Below, in pieces: positions 1-11,563 of a stretch of DNA of 64,000 nt. The position numbers and the translations under genes were made by a program. Below the pieces are notes generated by a model. It was not told the DNA's origin. It saw nothing but the letters and a program-made list of their open reading frames with translations, and made no database searches. Source of the DNA: Fusarium oxysporum f. sp. lycopersici 4287 (Eukaryota; Ascomycota; Sordariomycetes; Hypocreales; Nectriaceae); assembly GCF_000149955.1 (NCBI RefSeq), contig NC_030990.1, positions 2,376,627 to 2,440,626 of the forward strand. The letters run 5' to 3'. Every line of letters starts with the position of its first letter. Position 1 is the first letter of the stretch.

Positions 1-2609
1 ACCGATCGACCGCGTTTGAACCTAACGCCCAATGCCAACCTTCCAGGAAGCATGGCCAACATGGCTATTTCCCCCATCCGAAGTACTGCAACCTCGACGT
101 ACACCGGCTCAACCATCTCGCTTCCGATCGCCCGCCAACAGTCCAACAATACCGATGGTCTGGGTGGAGTCGCTGTCAAGAAGGAGGGTTGGGCGTCGGT
201 CAAGGAGAGCAAGAATTTTATTCAACCCTGGAAGCAGAAGTACCTAATTCTCCGCAAAGAGTCGCTCGATTTTCACAAGACCGAGGGTGGTAAGGTTTCG
301 TACACACTTTACCTGAGGGATGTAGTCAACGTCGGACGAGTCGAAGCCGCCGGTACCATCTTCGAGATCAAGCGCAAACCAGATGGTTCGTCTAACAGCC
401 CCGGCGACGACGACGGTCAAACCAAAACCCTACAAATCAAGGTAAAGAGTGACGATGACTTATATGAGTGGATCGACTTTATCTACGGCGCTTGCCCAGG
501 CATGGGCGGAGTCAGCAACCCTACTAACTTTTCTCACGCCGTGCATGTTGGTTTTGATCCAAAGACTGGTGAATTCGTCGGTTTGCCACCAGAGTGGTCG
601 AAGCTCCTTAACTCATCAGCCATCACTAAAGAAGATTATGAGCGCAACCCTCAAGCAGTCTTTGAGGTTTTGGACTTTTACACCGATTTAGCCAAAAGGG
701 CTGAGAATCCCAATCAATATCCCAGCTTGACGCCAACTCCTCCTGCCCAGAGCCAGGCCAACAAACAGCTGGGATATGGCAGTGGTGCTTCTGTGGCACC
801 TCCTCGACCTGCGCCGCCAGCCGCTTCTCAGCGCCCAGGTTACAACCCTTCTCCTGTCCAACCCAATCCCAATGCTCCCCGTCGCCCTGCCCGCCCTGAT
901 GAGCGCCCTGCTCAGCAGGATCAGCAGCAACAGTACCAGCAGCGCCAGCAGATGCAACAGATGTCCCCTAATTACGTCTCTCAGGATGCCCTGAGAGAGG
1001 AGCAGCGTAAGAAGCAGCTGGAGGCTCAGAGACAGCGGGAGCGCGAAATTGAGGAGCAGAACAGACGCGACCTTGAAGCCTACAACGCTTCTCTTCCCAA
1101 AACCAAGGTTCCGCTTGCCCAGCAGGAAATTGGTGGTGGTTATAGCTCATCACCTTCTCCCCAGCCCAACCGCTACAATCCAACCCGAGCAGCCCCACCT
1201 GCGCCAAAGGCTTCGCAACAGCAGAGCAACCTCCAGGCGCAGCGGCCTGCTCCTTCACCTCCTACCACTTCTCAGCGACCGCCTCTAGCCTCTCAGCCTA
1301 GCTCCAGTACTCTAAGGGATCCTACTCAGGCGCAGCGAACTCCTCGCGCCGACAACGCCGCACCTCGTTATGCCAATGGAAATCAGGCTTCGCAGCCTCG
1401 ACAGCCGCAGCAACAGACTCAAGCATCGCGCTTACCAGCTCCCGTCAAGCCTCTGAATGTTGCACCCAAGCCCAGTCAATCCCAGCAGCAGGCTGATGGC
1501 GTTAAGGCCGCCGAAGCTGCTCTAACTGCCAAGCCATCGCCTTCGGAGCGTAAACAGGATGTCAGAATGTCTACTATGTCCGAGAATGAGGTTATGGCCA
1601 AGCTTAAGGAAGCCGTTTCGAAGGACGACCCGAACATCTCCTATTCCAAGCAGAAGAAGATCGGACAGGGTGCATCAGGGTCTGTCTACGTTGCTAAGAT
1701 TAAGGAGACAGCTGTGGGCATTGCCCGCGATATTCTGCGTGCCCAGGGCCCTCGGGCCCAGGTTGCCATCAAACAAATGGATCTCGCTCACCAACCTAGG
1801 AAGGAGCTCATCGTGAACGAAATCATGGTTATGAAAGACAGCCGGCACCGCAACATTGTTAACTTCTTGGATGCTTTCCTGCGCAATAACAACGCAGAGC
1901 TCTGGGTTGTTATGGAATTCATGGAGGGAGGTGCTCTCACTGACGTGATTGACAACAATCCATCCATCTCCGAGGAGCAAATCTCGACTATTTGCCACGA
2001 GGTATGTCCATTGGCTCTTCCACACTGTAATTGCTGACACCCATAGACTTGCCGCGGATTGCAGCACTTGCATTCGCAGAATATTATTCACCGTGATATC
2101 AAGAGTGACAATGTTCTACTCGACGCTCGTGGAAACGTGAAAATCAGTAAGCCGATCACCAGTCACATGAACAAGTCCATGATGCTGACATGTCTGCAGC
2201 CGATTTTGGTTTCTGCGCCAAGCTTACGGAGACAAAGTCAAAGCGAGCCACCATGGTGGGAACCCCCTATTGGATGGCCCCCGAGGTTGTCAAGCAGAAG
2301 GAATACGGTCCCAAGGTCGATATCTGGTCTTTGGGTATTATGGCGATTGAGATGATAGAGTCCGAGCCGCCATATCTTAACGAGGAACCTCTCAAGGCTC
2401 TCTACCTAATCGCAACAAATGGAACTCCTCGGCTCAAGAAGCCTGAGAAACTGAGCAAAGAACTGAAGGCATTCTTGTCTGTCTGCCTGTGCGTGGACGT
2501 TAAGAGCCGTGCCTCTGCTGATGAGCTCCTGGCTCATGACTTTTTGCGTCACGGTTGCCCATTGGCTAGCTTGGCAGATCTTCTTGCTTTCAAGAAGCAC
2601 GCCAAATAA
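1..2609 (+). CDS. cla4: PAK-family Ser/Thr kinase Cla4 (5' partial)
   Basis: p21-activated kinase that acts downstream of Cdc42/Rac in polarity and septation. The frame is open from base 1 with no credible ATG, so the N-terminus lies outside the window. Exons are 1..2001, 2047..2146 and 2200..2609, giving 836 residues here. In order: a PH domain (about residues 58-160), a CRIB/PBD with the [12 protein letters not shown] core (about 168-182), a long Pro/Gln-rich linker (about 240-520), and a kinase domain from about 550. The kinase shows the VAIK lysine (codon 1771-1773), HRDIKSDN with the catalytic Asp at 2095-2097, DFG just after the second intron, and the activation segment [11 protein letters not shown] plus CRIB plus kinase separates Cla4 from Ste20, which lacks the PH domain. 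Both introns are short (45 and 53 bp) and keep the frame. Confidence 0.95.
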
Positions 2610-3356
2610 GAGGGCGCACACGAGAGATATGTGTGGAGTGGGCGCTCATGTTGCAGCCCGACATTTTGAATGAGGTACAGAAGCAAGGCGATGCATATAT
2701 TCCCCCACAGATGGTGTTTTTCTCTCTTGGCGTTTACGGGCGAAAGTTCTTTGGCACCTCGCACTTGGCAAAGACGTTGCCTATGTGCGGATGTCTCTAC
2801 ACCTACTTGGCGGCATTTAGCCACATTGTCCAAGAAGTCTCCCTACGCGGTATCGATGATGATGACATGCGATGAAAGCTCGGACAAATACCCAATGTAC
2901 TAGGAGTCGGGTGACATGAGGGACTGGATGAAACCTTTTTAAAGAAAAGACTGAACATGGGAAGACTATCTGCCCTGGCCATGACACAACAGTGACATTT
3001 TGAGCGCAATTGGGAACTATCAGGCGCAGAAGAGTCACTTTGAAAGAGCATAATCAAAGGGCAACGTATATAGAGAAAATATGAAATCGGGTGACAGCAA
3101 TACATATCCTGGATGTCTGTGAACGAGTTTTCATCTGTTGTAGTTGTTGAATCTGTTCTGTGTACAGAAATCTGAATCTTTCCCGGGAGTGGATGATCTT
3201 TACAACATATGGATGGTTATAAACACATCCAGGCCAACTGCTCCCCTTTCGTTTAACATTGTGACTCCCTGACGGTGCCGTGTAATCTTGACTCGAAGAA
3301 GATAGTCAACGACTATACCGAGGTTGGACAATTTCTCAAATAGTGCCCGGGGGATT
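2610..3356. other. 3' flank of cla4
   Basis: No gene is seen between the cla4 stop and the first assembly gap. The stretch presumably holds the cla4 3' UTR. Short open frames on both strands show no recognisable protein. Confidence 0.5.
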
Positions 3357-3456
3357 NNNNNNNNNNNNNNNNNNNNNNNNNNNNNNNNNNNNNNNNNNNN
3401 NNNNNNNNNNNNNNNNNNNNNNNNNNNNNNNNNNNNNNNNNNNNNNNNNNNNNNNN
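3357..3456. other. Assembly gap, 100 N
   Basis: A run of exactly 100 N, the usual placeholder for a gap of unknown size. It lies in non-coding sequence between cla4 and the PUF gene. Confidence 0.99.
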
Positions 3457-5470
3457 TTCCCTGAGCTGCCACTTTGCGGGTGTTGTATGTACGGGTAAGT
3501 GAGTCGAAAGACAGGGGGTTACAGTAAGGCTTGTTTCATCAAGAGGCTAATAGATCCTCTGACAACAAGGTGCAGAGTCACGATTGGCTCTGCTGTTAAC
3601 AGGGGGCTGAAAGGGAGATGGAGAGGTGTCATCAGTGCAGCCAATCGGAGTGTGCTTCTGCAATAGCATGAAAATGACAAAAAAAAAAAAAAAGGTAGAA
3701 CTATGAGAATGTCGAGTAGTGTAGAGTTGAGATAGACGGCGGCTGGCAGATCAAATTGAGAAGGCAATATTTGAGTCGGTGCTGAATGTTACGAGCGAGT
3801 TGAGAGCACTTAGTCGTGGAATCTCAAAGCCGAGTGACAAGCAGGAGAGTAACACCCCTTCAAGTATTGGAGAAGCTTTAGTTGCTTGTCGTGAAAGGTT
3901 GCAAGGCAGAATAGGGGATACCTACTTTGATACCACATAGGACCCATGTGGTATTGTCAAGTATAGTACAAGTTGGCGGGAGTGACAGGACTGACATACA
4001 AACTTACCTAGAGAGAGAGCGAGAGAAATGGCTTGCTTGGCGGCCAGCCCCTTAACCCCCTCACTACTACTTCATTGACTTCTAAGGCGGCAATGGAGGA
4101 AACCCATTTCAGCTCTTCCGCGGTATAACTTCGACTAGAGGATGTATTTGGCAGAGTTCCCGATGCACAGTGCCGTAAATGCTCGGATGCTTGCCGACTT
4201 CTGGATATGGATATCCATGGAGTATGGATGTGGAGAAACAGAACAAAACATATTTGATAAACAGAACAAAGTAGAGCCGGGGACAGCAGTTGAGAGGCGG
4301 ATACGGATACAAAGTTGAAGATGTCCTGGCGAGCTAGTTTCAACTTGAAAGCTTCCAGGTCGCTTATTGGTATAAGAGACTCAAACTGAGTCCTTACGAA
4401 ACATCCATTGAAAGATGCTCTAAAAATGTTCATTGTGGGGGACCATGTTAGAATTTACCAGCAGCTACGTAGTATGGTCCTCACCTGGAGGAGACATAAA
4501 AGCTTAGGGCCTCTATCCCAAGTGATAAAAAGACTTGGGTAAGTTTAGCATACACATAGGTAGCTCAATAGATCTTTAGACTACCTAGTAGTTATTTCTG
4601 GCACCTTGGTAGAAAGTCGGACGTTTTTGCTGCCCTGTGTCTGCCACTAATATCTGGAAAAGAGATTAGGAATGGTTGCAACTCATGTCTCGGATTGTTT
4701 GTTATAGCTCAAAGTCAATGGGTAGTCAACAAACCCGTCAGAAACAAGTAGGAGTGGCATTAGGTTTCGTACCTGAACCCGTCTATGCGGGTAGCCCTCC
4801 GGCATCTCGAACCATCAGATCTTGGCTGAATCAATGGGCAGGCTCATCAACCAACAGACACCGCTAGGTATCGAGTGTAAGGGCCTTGGGCAGTGGGTGA
4901 GTCACATTCATAGGTAGCAATTGAGTGAACAGCCGCGGAACTGGGCCAAAATCGTTGCAATACCTACTTACATATATGACGAAGCTGGACGCGTATACAG
5001 TCCTCGGGCTGACAAGAATGCCACAGCCTGCTTGCAAGAAACTTTGTTAACAATGAACACGTCGAGTTATCCGTTTCTTTGGGGGCGCTTCGCTTGAGCT
5101 TCCAGCCCACTAAAAAGCGTCTTCTAAAGCAAAATCTGACGGAACGGTGGCTTCTCCTGCCCCCTCCATCGTTCTTGCCTGGCTAGGGGGTGAAAGAAGA
5201 CATAGACATCAATTACAAGTGACAGAAATCCTGGACCAGTTTCAGTGCGATAGAGGTGGACTTCAGACTGTTTACTTTTTGTATCCTCATTCCAGGCCTC
5301 AAGTCTGTTTGCACCCCGGCTAACAGTTGGCAGGGCAGGGCAAGAGTAGCCTTAGTCAGGTAGGTAGTTTAGCGGGCAAGCCCATGTCCAGCCAGGTACG
5401 GGCAGGTACCAGTACAGTGCTCTAAACTCCCGTCCGTAGGTACCTACCTAGGGACAGCACCTTCCAAGGC
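3457..5470. other. Intergenic spacer, no gene seen
   Basis: Holds a poly-A run of about 15 near 3679-3693 and several TACCTAGGTA/GGTAGGTACC-type motifs (for example 4572-4590, 5356-5366 and 5437-5455). A 141-codon open frame on the minus strand (4008-4433) has no recognisable domain and is not called. Confidence 0.5.
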
Positions 5471-6290
5471 CCTTCCTTCCCGCTCACCTCCTCGCACATC
5501 GCACATCACATATCACACAACCCTCCTTCTTCGACTCCTCCTCCTTCTTCCTTCCTCACCCCCCCGTTTGTGCCCCATTCCCCATAATCGCGCCGCTCGT
5601 CTCGTCTGCTTCTCCAGGCCCAGTCAAAAAATCTTCCTTTTTTTTTTGTACTTCTTCAATGAGGCCTGTATATTGATCATATCTTTGTTTGTGCCCTCCT
5701 GCCCTCCGCCCGAAATAGTCTCCTTATTACATTACATTCCCTTGTCTTTTTTTGCGCCCTCTCTCAAGCCGCGGGCTCGGACGACGCTGGACGACCTTTG
5801 TCCAAATCCACATCCACACCTAAATCCACCTCAATTGCATCTTCGTCCGAGCAGCAGTTTGCTTTGCTTGCCCTAGTCCCCTCGGTCTCTTCAGCTATAG
5901 AATAACGACCCTGCTCTCGGCTCAGGCAGGCCTCCTTCCATTCGCACGAGCATCCTTTGTAATACCGGCGGTTCCTGGATTTTCTCTTGTTCGCATCGCG
6001 CTCCTTAAATCCAGCCCCCCGTTTCTGTCGAATACGCTCGAACCTCCTCCGACGCTTCCACGTTGTCATCTCCCTCGTCCATCGTTCCGAGGTCGTCGAA
6101 AACACAGCTACTAGACTGTTCTCGCCCAGCGACTTTCTACTTTAGGGGTTGTCTTTTTTGCCGTTAGAAACGTCTAAACGTTGATTCCTTCGGCGATTCA
6201 TCAATTATCGCCGCTGAGAAATAATAATCAACTATCCGGCCCGACACTTGCTTGTGTCACCGTCTCATGAGGTCGGCTAGATAATCGATA
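5471..6290 (+). promoter_or_regulatory. Pyrimidine-rich promoter/leader of the PUF gene
   Basis: Strongly C/T-rich on the plus strand (about 5460-5800), then mixed sequence up to the ATG at 6291. CT-rich tracts are common just upstream of transcription starts in filamentous ascomycetes. The tract contains short upstream open frames (for example one from 5568), so a long leader with uORFs is possible. The transcription start cannot be read from the sequence. Confidence 0.45.
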
Positions 6291-9200
6291 ATGTCAACTT
6301 CTAGATCCGAACATTTGGCTCTCGGCTACGCCTCTCAGTCTGGCAGTCAACCTCGTTCTGGTTCCCCATCCGCCAGCAATTCCCCTATCGATCCCCTTCC
6401 GCCTTCTCGTTCTCCATTCGGCTTGTCTGGTGGTCTCAACCCTTCAAGTAAGATGGCGGGCAACTCGCGATCTGGGGCTGGTTCTCCGTCGCACGAACTC
6501 CCTGGTTCAAGCCGTCTATTCTCCAAGAGGTTCGTCTGCCCCCAAACCGTGTTTTCTTACCCTTCCCCACCCTGGGATACCGACCTTCCCTAGGTTTCCA
6601 CCCGATGCTCTTCTCATCCGTTCATGGCGCCGACACTGACTGGTCCCACCCTGTAGAGCCCGCGAGATCCAGGCCCAAGAAGGAGTACCTGGTATGCCGG
6701 GAAGCCTTTGGGGCGGCCCCCCTACGAGCGGCAATTCCACGCCACTACGTGAGAATATTCCCGAGTCCCCAACCGATGGTTTCCCGGACTTTGCCCAGCT
6801 TCCTACGCCGGATTCAATGCCTCAGACAAGGCGCGCTCGAGCCGGGACGGTGCCATCTCGATTCTCTCCTGGAGGTGCAGGTAACGGCATGATCGGTATT
6901 CCTGGCCTAGTTGCCAAGACAAACAGGCCCACGCCAACTCAGAGCCCTTTCAAGTCGCCCTCTCCCAATCCTGATGGACAGGAGAATAGTTCCAGTAGCT
7001 CAACCTTGCTCTCTCGACTCCGTGCCGGTTCCATGCCTCAGAGGAGTCAGTTTGCACCAATTCCTGGAACTAGCTCGCCATTCGGTCCCTCTATCTTCAG
7101 CAGCTGGAATCCTACAGGTGTGGGACGCGAGCGAGCGTCCACTTTGGCTAGCATTGCCAGTGTCGGCTCTAACGGCCCTAGCTCGCCAGCTCAATCTCAA
7201 TTCTCAAAAGAAGGAGGTGGGGAGTCCGATGTTCATATGAGAACCTTGGACTATCTTGGCCTTGCAGAGACCCCACAGCCTCCCCGAGCACAGCTCGCTA
7301 CTCCTTACCTGGCCAATCTCGACTTCACGAAGCAAGCAAGCCGTTTCCGATCTTACTCGGTCAATAACAAGGACAAATATGCCGATGACGAAGACGATTA
7401 CGACACTGAGATGCCCCTCGACCCCCAGTATGTAGCAGCTCTGCAAGATCAGCTGGCCGCTACCAACGCTGCGATTCATAACCACAATCTCGCTGTTCAG
7501 GCTTTTGCCAACCAGGCCAATCGCCCTCGTGCCCGTACCGCTGGCGTCTTGGACACTCCTGGAAGTCGACTTATGAGAACATACATGTCCGGCAACTCCA
7601 ACCTGTCTAACCCTGTGGCCCCTGCTGAGATTCGACTCCAAGACGAGAAGGATTATGAGGATCTTCCTCAAGCCGTTGCTGGGATCAACCTCGGCAGATC
7701 CAACAGCCGTAACGCTGGTCTCCTCAGTGCCGACGAGCAAGGTCTTGAGGGTCCTACCAGCGCACTCTGGCTCGGTAGCATTCCCACTTCCACGACCACT
7801 TCCACATTGATTGAGATGTTCAAGTCTCACGGTCCTATCTTGTCAGCTCGTGTCCTCACTCACAAGAATTGCGGGTTCGTCAATTTTGAGAGGGTGGAAA
7901 GCGCCATCTCTGCCAAGGCAAGCATGAATAGCAAGGAAATCTTTCCCGGTGCTGGTCCCATACGTATCAACTTCGCCAAGCCTCCATCTGCTTCCAACAC
8001 TCCCGGTCACGACGGAGTCTTCCCCTCCCCTAGCCCGGACCCATTTGCAAAGGGACAAGATAACGTCCAGGGAACGAACGCCAGTACCCCTGCGGGCGAC
8101 ACTACCCCCGCCATTCCCGCCACAAACGCAACCCCTAAGGCCCCTGCTCTCCGTGATATGACCACTGATATTCTCGATATTGTCAAACAATTTGGCGCGT
8201 CCGAAGAGGATAGATTCAGAATCTCTCGTAACCTGCAGTCGGCCATTCAGTTCAACTCGTTTGTTGAGGAAATCCCGCCTATCCGCGAGCCTGCTCACAC
8301 TCGTGTTCACGATGCACCCAAGCTTCGGGATATCCGCAAGCGAATTGATAACCAGAGCTTGTCTCAGGCTGAAATTGAGAATATCGCTGTGGACATGCTT
8401 CCGGAGATTGCCGAACTCTCGTCCGACTATCTTGGTAACACCGTGGTACAGAAGCTTTTTGAGCACTGTTCCGATCAACTCCGCGATGCCATGCTGTCCG
8501 AGATTGCGCCTCGCATGGCTGAGATTGGGGTGCACAAAAACGGTACTTGGGCGGCCCAGAAGATCATTGATGTCTGCAAAACCCCTGCGCAGATGTCTTT
8601 GATTGTTGAACACATCCGCCCCTACACTATTCCTCTTTTCCTGGACCAATACGGCAACTATGTTCTCCAAGGCTGTCTCAAGTTTGGTGCTCCCTACAAT
8701 GATTTCATCTTTGAGACTATGCTTGCCCGCATGTGGGAGATTTCACAGGGCCGATACGGTGCTCGTGCCATGAGAGCATGCCTCGAGAGCCACCACTCCA
8801 CCAAGGACCAACAACGAATGCTCGCTGCTGCCATTGCCCTGAACAGCGTGCAGTTGGCAACCAACGCTAATGGTGCACTACTCTTAACCTGGTTCCTTGA
8901 CACTTGCACTTTTCCCCAACGTCGTACAGTTCTCTCGCCCCAGCTAGTGCCTTATCTGGTTCATCTCTGCACCCACAAGGTTGCCTATCTCACAGTGCTC
9001 AAGGTCATCAACCAGAAGGCAGAGGCGGATGCACGCGATGCCATCCTTCAAGCTTTATTCTTCACGCCTAATGACCAAGTACTTGAAGCCATTCTTAAGG
9101 ACCACCAATGCGGTGCTACACTGATCTTCAAGGTTCTTACCACGCCCTTCTTCGACGAGTCTATCCGCAATCAGGTTGTTGAAAATGTCAAGAATGTTCT

Positions 9201-9909
9201 TCTGCGAATCAAAGCCCAGCCCAACCAAGGTTACAAGCGCCTGATGGACGAGGTTGGCCTGTCGACTCGCAGCACCGGTAGCAACCGTGATGCTAGTACA
9301 CATGCTGAGCAACGCCAACGTCCATCCTCGCGACAGACAAACTCGAATGGCCATCATCCCAACTCTGCGCACTCTAATAAGCCTTTCTATAACCCCATGA
9401 ACCAATCAACTAACCCTCCCGGGTTTGATATGCCCTATGGCGGCCAGAGAAACGAGCCTGCTGATGGCGGCGTTTCCGCATTCCCTCAGTTCAACCAGAG
9501 CATGATGTATAACGCACCCGGAGGCCCAATGCCTGCCAACTTGCAACAAATGCAGTACCAGCAGATGATGAACCGAGGGCCGCCCCCCATGAATTTCAAC
9601 TACCCTACTATGCAGGCTGGTTATGGTGGCTTCAATGGTCCCAACCCGCCTGTTGACCAGTACCGCCAACAGAACATTCCGAACGGAAGTCCTATCCAGC
9701 CGCCTGTTTCACAGATGCCCCAGATGCCCGCTGGCCAGACTCCATTTGCACCCCCAGGATTTGGCATGGGAATGGGCAACTATGGTTATGGTAACATGGG
9801 AAGTATGCCCAACATGGGATACATGCAGCAACAGGAGCAGGGTAACCCTCGACGAGGCCGCGTAAGACAACCTCAGTCACGCAATGGGCAACAAAGAAGA
9901 GGGGGCTAA
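6291..9909 (+). CDS. RRM-Pumilio (PUF) RNA-binding protein, Jsn1/Puf2 type
   Basis: Predicted post-transcriptional regulator that binds 3' UTRs of target mRNAs. Exons are 6291..6529 and 6657..9909 (1163 aa). The intron joins in frame (SKR/AREIQ), with a less common GTTCGT donor and a CTGTAG acceptor. The first ~440 residues are Ser/Pro-rich and disordered. An RRM follows at about 445-520 (core ALWLGSIP and CGFVNFERVESA). PUF repeats cover about 605-930, with typical helices such as GNTVVQKLFEHC, GTWAAQKII and GNYVLQGCLKFG. The tail is Asn/Gln/Met/Gly/Pro-rich and ends in an RGR/RR-rich stretch. An RRM in front of PUF repeats is the layout of yeast Jsn1/Puf2 rather than Puf3/4/5. It is convergent with the Rco1-like gene across a 1.65 kb spacer. 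Confidence 0.92.
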
Positions 9910-11563
9910 TCAACTATTTTCAGAGATGATCAAGTAACCGCAGTTCGCGCACCGCTTCGGGTGGCCCACACCATATTCGATGGGCCTTTGGGGTTTGTTC
10001 TCGTTTTTCAAAATCATTTCTAGCATGCAGCCATTGGGGAGCTGGAGCGGCGTTTTAGGAATGGCTACGGATGCGCATTTCAAAGACGACCGTGTTTGTC
10101 ATAGTGACTCGGCTAAGGCTGACGTTTTTGGCCCGTCACTTGGATGTCTTGTCCTCTTGTTTCGATACCTACCTCCCTTCTACTTCTCGCGGAGCTCGTC
10201 TCAGGCCGGTCTTGAAAGTTTTGCAACAAGAGATAGAGGAGAGGCAGGGTTACTTCTACGACTGAACGAATCTGGAAAACCTGAAAAACTCTAAAACAGA
10301 ATAAATCACTACGATTCTTGTTCAAAACGGCAGTTGGGTATAGGTCTGTTGTCACTGTGGAGCCATTGGTGGCTCCGTCTGTGATGAGTCCTTTTTATAG
10401 GTCTGGCCCAGCCCGACTTAGCGTTTGATGATAGACACGATGACAGGCTTGGGGATGGACTGTTTGAGGCATTAAGGACGATGCCAGGATTTCATCTTGC
10501 AACCCTTGGGTAGGAGTGGCTAACCTTGCAAGCCATGCCTCCTAGAGGTTTGTTGTATATTAAAACTAAAAGATTTGCAAGAGCCTCCTGACGTATCTAC
10601 GTCTTTGAGCTTTTTACGACTTAGCAATTGATGTTTTTATGGAGTTTCTGTGGTGCACAACTGGGATCGAAGATGTCTAGACTTGCGGTACATCATGACA
10701 TTGGCATCGGGTGCACCCTGAAAATTTAAGCAGACTTCAGGGACAGACTTTTCTGACATTTTGTACCACATCACGTTTCGTCGGGGGATGGCCAGTCTTG
10801 AGATGATGAAGAATCATATATCTCGTCTTCTGTCTCATATCTCTCTCATATTGACAAATACTTCTATCGCACCAGCCTCTGAATCCGTCCCGGGTGGCTG
10901 AATCGATCAATGTCGCTTTTTTCTCCTCATCAACTCTCAACTATGATACAAACAAAGAGTAGTTAGCGCAGCGCTGGTTCACCTCGAATCCACCCTGTTG
11001 TCTACTAGCTGCTACTAATGTCATGTCCACCATCAACTGGGTAATCAAGGGTGGTTTCGTGCATGTTATAGAAATTGGAAAGAAAGAAACAAAGGGGGGA
11101 TGAGGTAAGAGCACCGATCAGACGATGCTTGGGCTTTTTGTGATGCTCAGAGGCGGGGTGGTTGTGTGTGTTTTGGTTGCCTTTGGGTTACGGTCCTCTT
11201 CAGACGAGATGGAAATAACAAGGCGGAATTGATGGAGACAAAGAGCATCTAGATCGTCTCTATAACCATGGTTCGTGATTCAAATAGCGAAGCCCTCCAA
11301 ACTCCGGCGATCCTTAATCAAAAGGGTCGCGCGAAAAGAAGACAGCACTGCAGATAGTGGTTGCGTAATGTTACGCTAGGCGCTTGCATAGATACATGCA
11401 AAGGTTGAAGAAATCCGTACAAAGGTCCAGTTTGATTCCTCCGATAATGAATTAGGATAGGGAAAAGACTATGGTAAATTCGAACAGAGAACCGATCGTA
11501 TCGCAATTACTCTTTGTGAATGTCAGGTAGAAACTCAAAAGAGACAGAGAGAGCTGTGGTTGT
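9910..11563. other. Spacer between convergent genes
   Basis: Lies between the stops of the PUF and Rco1-like genes and must contain both 3' UTRs. No coding signal, RNA gene or repeat was recognised. Confidence 0.5.

Noticed and set aside
4008..4433. 141-codon open frame on the minus strand
   Set aside because: No recognisable domain, no codon-like composition, no supporting context.
7204..8670. Long open frames on the minus strand opposite the PUF gene (208 and 275 codons)
   Set aside because: Mirror images of a real coding strand with recognised RRM and PUF motifs.
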